From Zeus faber (Eukaryota > Chordata > Actinopteri > Zeiformes > Zeidae), in the NCBI GenBank assembly GCA_960531495.1, contig OY482847.1, positions 24,479,513-24,543,512 of the forward strand: DNA of 64,000 bases, written 5' to 3'. Positions 60,101 to 64,000 of the stretch are shown here, piece by piece; the stretch's first letter is position 1, and every line of letters starts with the position of its first letter. A program made the position numbers and the translations under genes. The notes under the pieces were generated by a model. It had not been told where the DNA came from and made no database searches. It worked only from the letters and a program-made list of their open reading frames with translations.

Positions 60101-61597
60101 ACCATGCAGACAGTGTCTGGACCGCCTCCCTGTAGGCTGTTTCATTATTATTGGATATCGCACCCACAATGGCCGTGTCGTGGAGTCGTGGGTGAAGAGG
60201 GAGTAGATGAGTGGACAGAGGACGCAGCCGTCAGGGGCGCGGATGCTAAGGATGACGGTGGAAGAGGAGGTGTGATTGCCCGGCCGGCTCCACAGACGGA
60301 GGCTTTTGTAGACCAAGCGTCCAGTTTGACCAGTTTGTTGGGGTTGATGCAATTGAATGCCGAGCTGAAGTCAACAAACAGCATCCTGATGTAGGCGTTG
60401 GGGTTTTCTAGGTGGGTGAGAGCTTTGTGTAGCGCTAGCAAGATGGCGTCGTCTGTGCATCGGTTGGCCTTGTAGGCAAACTGGTGTTTGAGAATGGTGA
60501 GGATGCAGGCTTGATTTGGGCCAACATCAGTCACTCGAAGCATTTCATGATAATTGGCGTGAGAGAAAACGTTCAGTAGTCATTCAGGCTTGTGACTGCT
60601 GAGGTCTTGGGTACAGGGATGATGGTGGCGGTTCTCAGACACGTAGGCACTGTGGCTTGTTGTAGTGGCAGGTTGAAAATGTTAGCGAAGAACTGCAGCA
60701 AGCTGGTCGGCACATGCCTTCAGTGCACGCTCCAAATAGTGCAAATACTGTGACTTACGTCCATGGTAAAGTGTGTTTTCCTGTGGGCTCTGGCAGGTAC
60801 GACGACACACTGGTGGTGCCGATCATCGAGAACACGCCAGAGGAGCGCGACCTGAAGGAGCGCATGGCGCGAGCCATGGATTTGTATCCAGAATCCTGTG
60901 CGGTCCTGGTGCGCCGACACGGCGTCTACGTGTGGGGCGAGTCGTGGGAGAAGGCAAAGACCATGTGAGCGTTTTTCCCCCGGCAGGGCTCCTCCATTTA
61001 TTTATTTGTTTATTTTTTCATGCCCAAAAAATATTGTGCGCACGTGTTTGTCTTTGTAGACGACTGAAAGTGTCTACGAAAGTCCGGATGTTCTACACAC
61101 TGGATATTAGCATCCCGATCATGAAATTTTATTTGGCGATTAACAATTTAATTATCTTTTTTTTTTTTTCCCCCATTTTATGCCGCTATCATAGGCGCTA
61201 ATAGCAGTGAGATAAAAACAGATCCACACCCCCAAAAATTAAGTTGTTAATTTGCGTCAACCTAACTGATGGAAATGCATATCATTTATGCATTTATTTT
61301 GGCATTTCATGTCACCATTGGTTTCAAATTCTCTTTAAGTAGGGATGGAAACATATTATTGTAGAATCAATCAGTTTTCACAAAATGATCCCTGTCAGCT
61401 CAAATATTTGCGATCAGATGATCGTGTAGTAATTACAACAGCACTACTGGCTATTTCATACTTTCACCTAACATGTGGAACCCTGTCTCCGTTCCAGGTG
61501 CGAGTGCTACGATTACCTCTTTGACATGGCCTTCCAGATGAAGCAGAGCGGCTTGGACCCAGCGGCGCTGCCTTCAGAAGAGGAAGGGATTATTTGA
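51105..61597 (+). CDS. apip: Methylthioribulose-1-phosphate dehydratase (APAF1-interacting protein)
   Basis: Cytosolic zinc enzyme of the methionine salvage pathway; dehydrates MTRu-1-P. It belongs to the class II aldolase family and can dampen apoptosome and pyroptosis signalling. Coding exons: 52336-52404 (main ATG 52339, [14 protein letters not shown]), 53748-53848 ([35 protein letters not shown]), 58139-58187 ([15 protein letters not shown]), 58292-58409 ([28 protein letters not shown]), 58995-59130 ([28 protein letters not shown]), 60797-60964 ([31 protein letters not shown]), 61498-61597 ([15 protein letters not shown], ends GII). Zinc ligands HTH and the later His of RRHG, and the catalytic Glu of HQEM, are present. 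All joins are in phase; length matches human APIP (242). An upstream exon ends at 51182 and may be 5' UTR or an in-frame extension. The intron after 52404 uses a GC donor. Confidence 0.93.
52404..52407 (+). other. apip: Non-canonical GC splice donor of apip
   Basis: The exon ends AAACAG and the intron starts GCAAGA. Joining to 53748 gives EKQ-DKEHP, matching family sequence, and no GT donor nearby keeps the frame as well. GC donors normally sit in an otherwise strong context, as here. Confidence 0.7.
52785..52970. repeat. Repeat, copy 1 of a family shared with 57210-57385
   Basis: TTCAATATAAGTTCATCCAG, then TTTCCCTCTCCTCCGG, then GCGCCTTTGACCAGA. The same blocks in the same order recur at 57210-57385. 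Both lie in the same apip intron. Confidence 0.75.
53063..53115. repeat. hAT-like end fragment
   Basis: CAGAGGTTCCCAACCACCAG, then CGCAAGCTGG, resembles a short hAT-like terminal region. Confidence 0.4.
56633..57385. mobile_element. Old DNA-transposon-like repeat with nested short element
   Basis: Starts with GGGGTGTCATGATTCCGAAT, then TCGAAAATCGGTCGAAA, typical of a common fish repeat. It is interrupted at 56896-57193 by a Tigger-like element, after which the block shared with 52785-52970 follows. Confidence 0.4.
56896..57193. mobile_element. Tigger/pogo-like short element, second copy
   Basis: Left end ACAGGTACTCCTCACTTTAC with GACC after it; right end GGTCGTTAAGTGAGGAGCAC then CTGT. Same family as 47229-47655 but without its TATA-rich minisatellite. 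Confidence 0.65.
59170..59310 (-). mobile_element. Fragment of the 78-892 Tc1-like family
   Basis: GGTGGTTTTAATGTTGTGGC (terminal repeat), then GCCGCCAAAACAGCGCTGAC, matching the transposase 3' end region at about 140-165. Starts 40 bases after apip exon 58995-59130. Confidence 0.65.
59860..60720 (-). mobile_element. L2-like LINE fragment, reverse transcriptase part
   Basis: Minus-strand frames read [20 protein letters not shown] and [20 protein letters not shown] (60500-60340), then [20 protein letters not shown] (about 60250-60190), then [20 protein letters not shown] (about 60135-60075) and [17 protein letters not shown]. This is the order of an L2-type reverse transcriptase. Frameshifted, with the catalytic YADD region deleted. 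In the apip intron before exon 60797. Confidence 0.8.
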
Positions 61598-61900
61598 CAT
61601 AGTTTGACGCTTCAGCAAAGAGACATTTATGGCTTTGAGGTGACGCAGTTCAACCGTGAAAAACCTTCCTAATATCTTTCGCCTTTCAGCGTGGTTAAAG
61701 CTTTTTATTTCATTTTATTTTCTCCTTTATTGAGACGTGCGTCTTGAAGGAGATTCTGATAATGCCCGTGATCCGGAAGCACCTTGAGGTAGCGCGTCGC
61801 ACTGCAGAGTAACACATGAGTGAGTGACTGTCAAATCAATCTCCTGGGCCCTCAGATGCTCCTCTTTTCAACTAAGAATCAAGGCCATGCATGAACAATT
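61598..61900 (+). other. apip: apip 3' UTR start (inferred)
   Basis: Follows the apip stop. No AATAAA occurs before the Tc1-like element at 61901; the next ones are at 63090-63095 (inside that element's right end) and 63152-63157. Confidence 0.4.
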
Positions 61901-63111
61901 TATACTCACAGAGAACTTTATAAGGAACCCATGTACACCTCCTTATTCAGGCAATTATTTAATAATTATGCTATTATTGGCATTGCACTGCTTCCAATTG
62001 TGTGGCAGCAGTGCAATGCATAAAATCATGCAGATTCGGGTTAGCAGCTTGAGCTAATGTTCCCATCAACTGTCAGCGTGGGGAAAAAATGTGATCTCAG
62101 TGTTTGTGCATGATTGTTGGTGCCTGACGGGCTGGTTTGAGTATTTTTGTAACTGCCGATCTCCTGGGATTTTGACGCGCAACTGTCTCTAGAGTTAACT
62201 CAACATGGTGCGAAAAAACAATAAACATCCAGTGAGCAGCAGTTCTGCAGAGGGAAACACCTTGTTGAAGAGAGATCAACTGAGAATGGCCGGACCGGTT
62301 TGAGCGGACAGCTGCGGTTACTCAGACAACCACTCTGTACAATTGTGGTGAGCAGGAAGACATCTCAGAATGCACAACATGTTGAACCCTAAGGTGGATG
62401 GGCTACAACAGCAGAAGACCACGTCGGGTTCCACTTTCGTCAGCCAAGAACAAAATGCTGAGGCTGCAGTGGGCACAGGCTCACCAAAACGGGACAGTTG
62501 AAGACTGGAAAAAGGTAGCCTGGCCTGATGAATCTCGATTTCCGCTGAGGCACACAGATGGTAGGGTCAGAATTTGGCACCAACCACATGAATCCATGGA
62601 CCCAACCTGCCTTGCGTCAACAGTCCAGGCTGGTGGCGGCGTAATGGTGTGGGGAATTTTTTCTTTCCACACTTTTGGCCCGTCAATACCACTCAATTGT
62701 TGCTTGAATGCCGCAGCGTATTCGAGTATTGTTGCTAACCATGTGCATCCCTTCATGGTCGCAATTTGTCCATCCCTTCTAATAGCTACTTCCAGCATGA
62801 TAATGTACTATGTTACAAAGCAAAAGTCATCTTAAACTGGTTCCATGAACGTGACAATGAGTTCAATGTTCTTCAGTGGCCTTCCCAGTCACAGGATCTG
62901 AATCCAATGGAACGCCTTTTGGGATGTGATGGCACGGGAGAGTCGCAAAATGAATATGCAGTTGAGAAATCTGCAGGAATTGTGTGATACAATAATGTCA
63001 ATATGGACCAGAGTCTCAAAGGAATGTTTCCAACATCTTGTGCAATCCATGTCAAGAAGAGTTGAGGCTTAGGATTGTGTTCCCGCAGAAATAAAGTGCT
63101 CAGTGAGTCTT
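61901..63111 (+). mobile_element. Tc1-like transposon, near full length, inactive
   Basis: Ends are inverted: TACTCACAGAGAACTTTATA at the left; the complement of AAATAAAGTGCTCAGTGAGT at the right, with TA outside. The plus-strand transposase is broken: NSRRPRRVPLSSAKNK, then WKKVAWPDESRFPLRHTDGR (first catalytic D), then in another frame SYFQHDNVLCYKAK (second D) and QSQDLNPMERL (third acidic residue). Frameshifts lie near 62700-62770 and in the N-terminal part. The catalytic residues are still visible. Confidence 0.85.
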
Positions 63112-63151
63112 ATCTCCCAGGATGTGTAACGTGGCTGCCTTCACCATGATC

Positions 63152-63157
63152 AATAAA
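63152..63157 (+). terminator. apip: Candidate poly(A) signal downstream of apip
   Basis: AATAAA about 1.55 kb after the apip stop, right of the Tc1-like copy. Confidence 0.3.
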
Positions 63158-63796
63158 TAATAAGTAGTAGTGGTAACCCTCAGCCTGCCTTAGTAAAAGC
63201 AAGTTGGATTTTAACCTAGTAAACTACTAGCATATGGGGTTTATCAAGTTTGTAAATTAGCCTTTCTTATTCCAAAAGGTGGTGATGTACAGGAAATCCT
63301 CTTCTGGACAGGCTTAAAAATGTCTTTCCTACCAAGTTATCGCATACTTGTGCCGCCCCTTGCAGTTTCTTACAGTACTGAAGAAGTTTGAGGCCTCATT
63401 TGAAAGATCTTGACCAGTGTCGTCATAGTCTGTGCCGTGTTTGACATCATTTTAAATCATTTCACAATTATTTAGGCTGATGCCTGTGATACAAATCCAA
63501 CATTAACATCAAAATGTGATTTAATCTATTATCATCAATGGGATGTTCCACTCAAGGCTCATTAAACGGTGACTGAATTTGGTATTATTGAAACTAAACA
63601 GAGGCTACAAAAACCTTGATTTTACATATGTCAGTGAGGTCATGCGGCATGTTGCAAGGCAAAATGAGAAACCTGTGGCGTCAGTGTTTTTAAAACTCAT
63701 CTTGATGACTGCAACATAAATACACTTCAGTAGTTTGGGGAGTCCTCCGTCATTCCCATCCCCGTGCAGCCTAAATGTTCTCCCGCTGTTCTAGCA

Positions 63797-64000
63797 GGCA
63801 ATGTTACCCTTTAATTCCAACACGAGGCTCAGCAAATCACCCTCCGGCACCACGGAGACACCCCCTGCAGCTCCCTCCACAGCGTGCTCCGGCCTCCTGA
63901 ACACTCCGTCTGGCCCCAAAGCAGTGGATGTTCTCCCTTTAACAAGCTCCCTCTGTGACCAGCATTTTTCTTGCCCCGGCTCCAGTGTTTCCCGAAGAGA
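63797..64000 (-). other. Open frame at window edge, unassigned
   Basis: The minus strand is open from the window edge for about 66 codons and stops at TAG near 63791-63795. It starts SLRETLEPGQEKCWSQRELV and ends LLSLVLELKGNIAC. Locally G+C-rich. No family recognised and no splice acceptor tested, since it runs off the window; may be an exon, part of a mobile element or chance. Confidence 0.25.

Overview
The window is nuclear DNA from a ray-finned fish, probably a spiny-rayed (percomorph-type) teleost. Short exons bounded by GT..AG signals encode vertebrate proteins. The introns carry long CA/GT microsatellites and a typical fish set of mobile elements: Tc1-like, DIRS-like, RTE-like and L2-like LINEs, tRNA-derived SINEs, hAT-like and Tigger-like short elements. 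There is no sign of prokaryotic gene organisation. No ribosomal RNA, functional tRNA gene or CRISPR array was seen.

Layout, left to right. 1-2607: a broken Tc1-like copy and a decayed DIRS-like retrotransposon, probably inside an upstream cryptochrome intron. 2608-10460 (+): the 3' half of a cryptochrome gene (cry2-like), with FAD-domain exons and a short basic tail. 10500-17246: non-coding DNA with inverted-repeat and hAT-like elements. 17247-19029 (+): four damaged exons resembling the sushi and serine-protease-like part of PAMR1. 19030-29722: non-coding DNA, microsatellites, a SINE and a long-TIR element; the slc1a2 5' exon(s) and promoter should lie here but were not identified. 29723-41691 (+): slc1a2 (EAAT2/GLT-1), ten coding exons that join in phase to a 539-residue product, plus a retained-intron alternative C-terminus. 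41694-45470 (-): a five-exon gene for a 279-residue mucin-like type I membrane protein in the position and orientation of CD44. 45480-51000: hairpins, a large ATT-type trinucleotide tract, a Tigger-like short element and a nearly complete but broken RTE-like LINE. 51105-61597 (+): apip, the methionine-salvage enzyme MTRu-1-P dehydratase. 61598-64000: a decayed Tc1-like element and unassigned sequence.

The order pamr1(+) - slc1a2(+) - cd44-like(-) - apip(+) matches, in mirror image, the human 11p13 order APIP-PDHX-CD44-SLC1A2-PAMR1. No PDHX was recognised. CRY2 is on the same human chromosome arm, which fits a cry2 assignment. The genes do not form one pathway: a clock repressor/flavoprotein, an astroglial glutamate transporter, a cell-surface glycoprotein and a methionine-salvage enzyme. 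The most notable points are a conserved GLT-1b-type ending (DIETCM) encoded by read-through of the last slc1a2 intron, a CD44-position gene without a Link domain, a pamr1 relic broken at its catalytic-His region, and opposed poly(A) signals of slc1a2 and the cd44-like gene only two bases apart.
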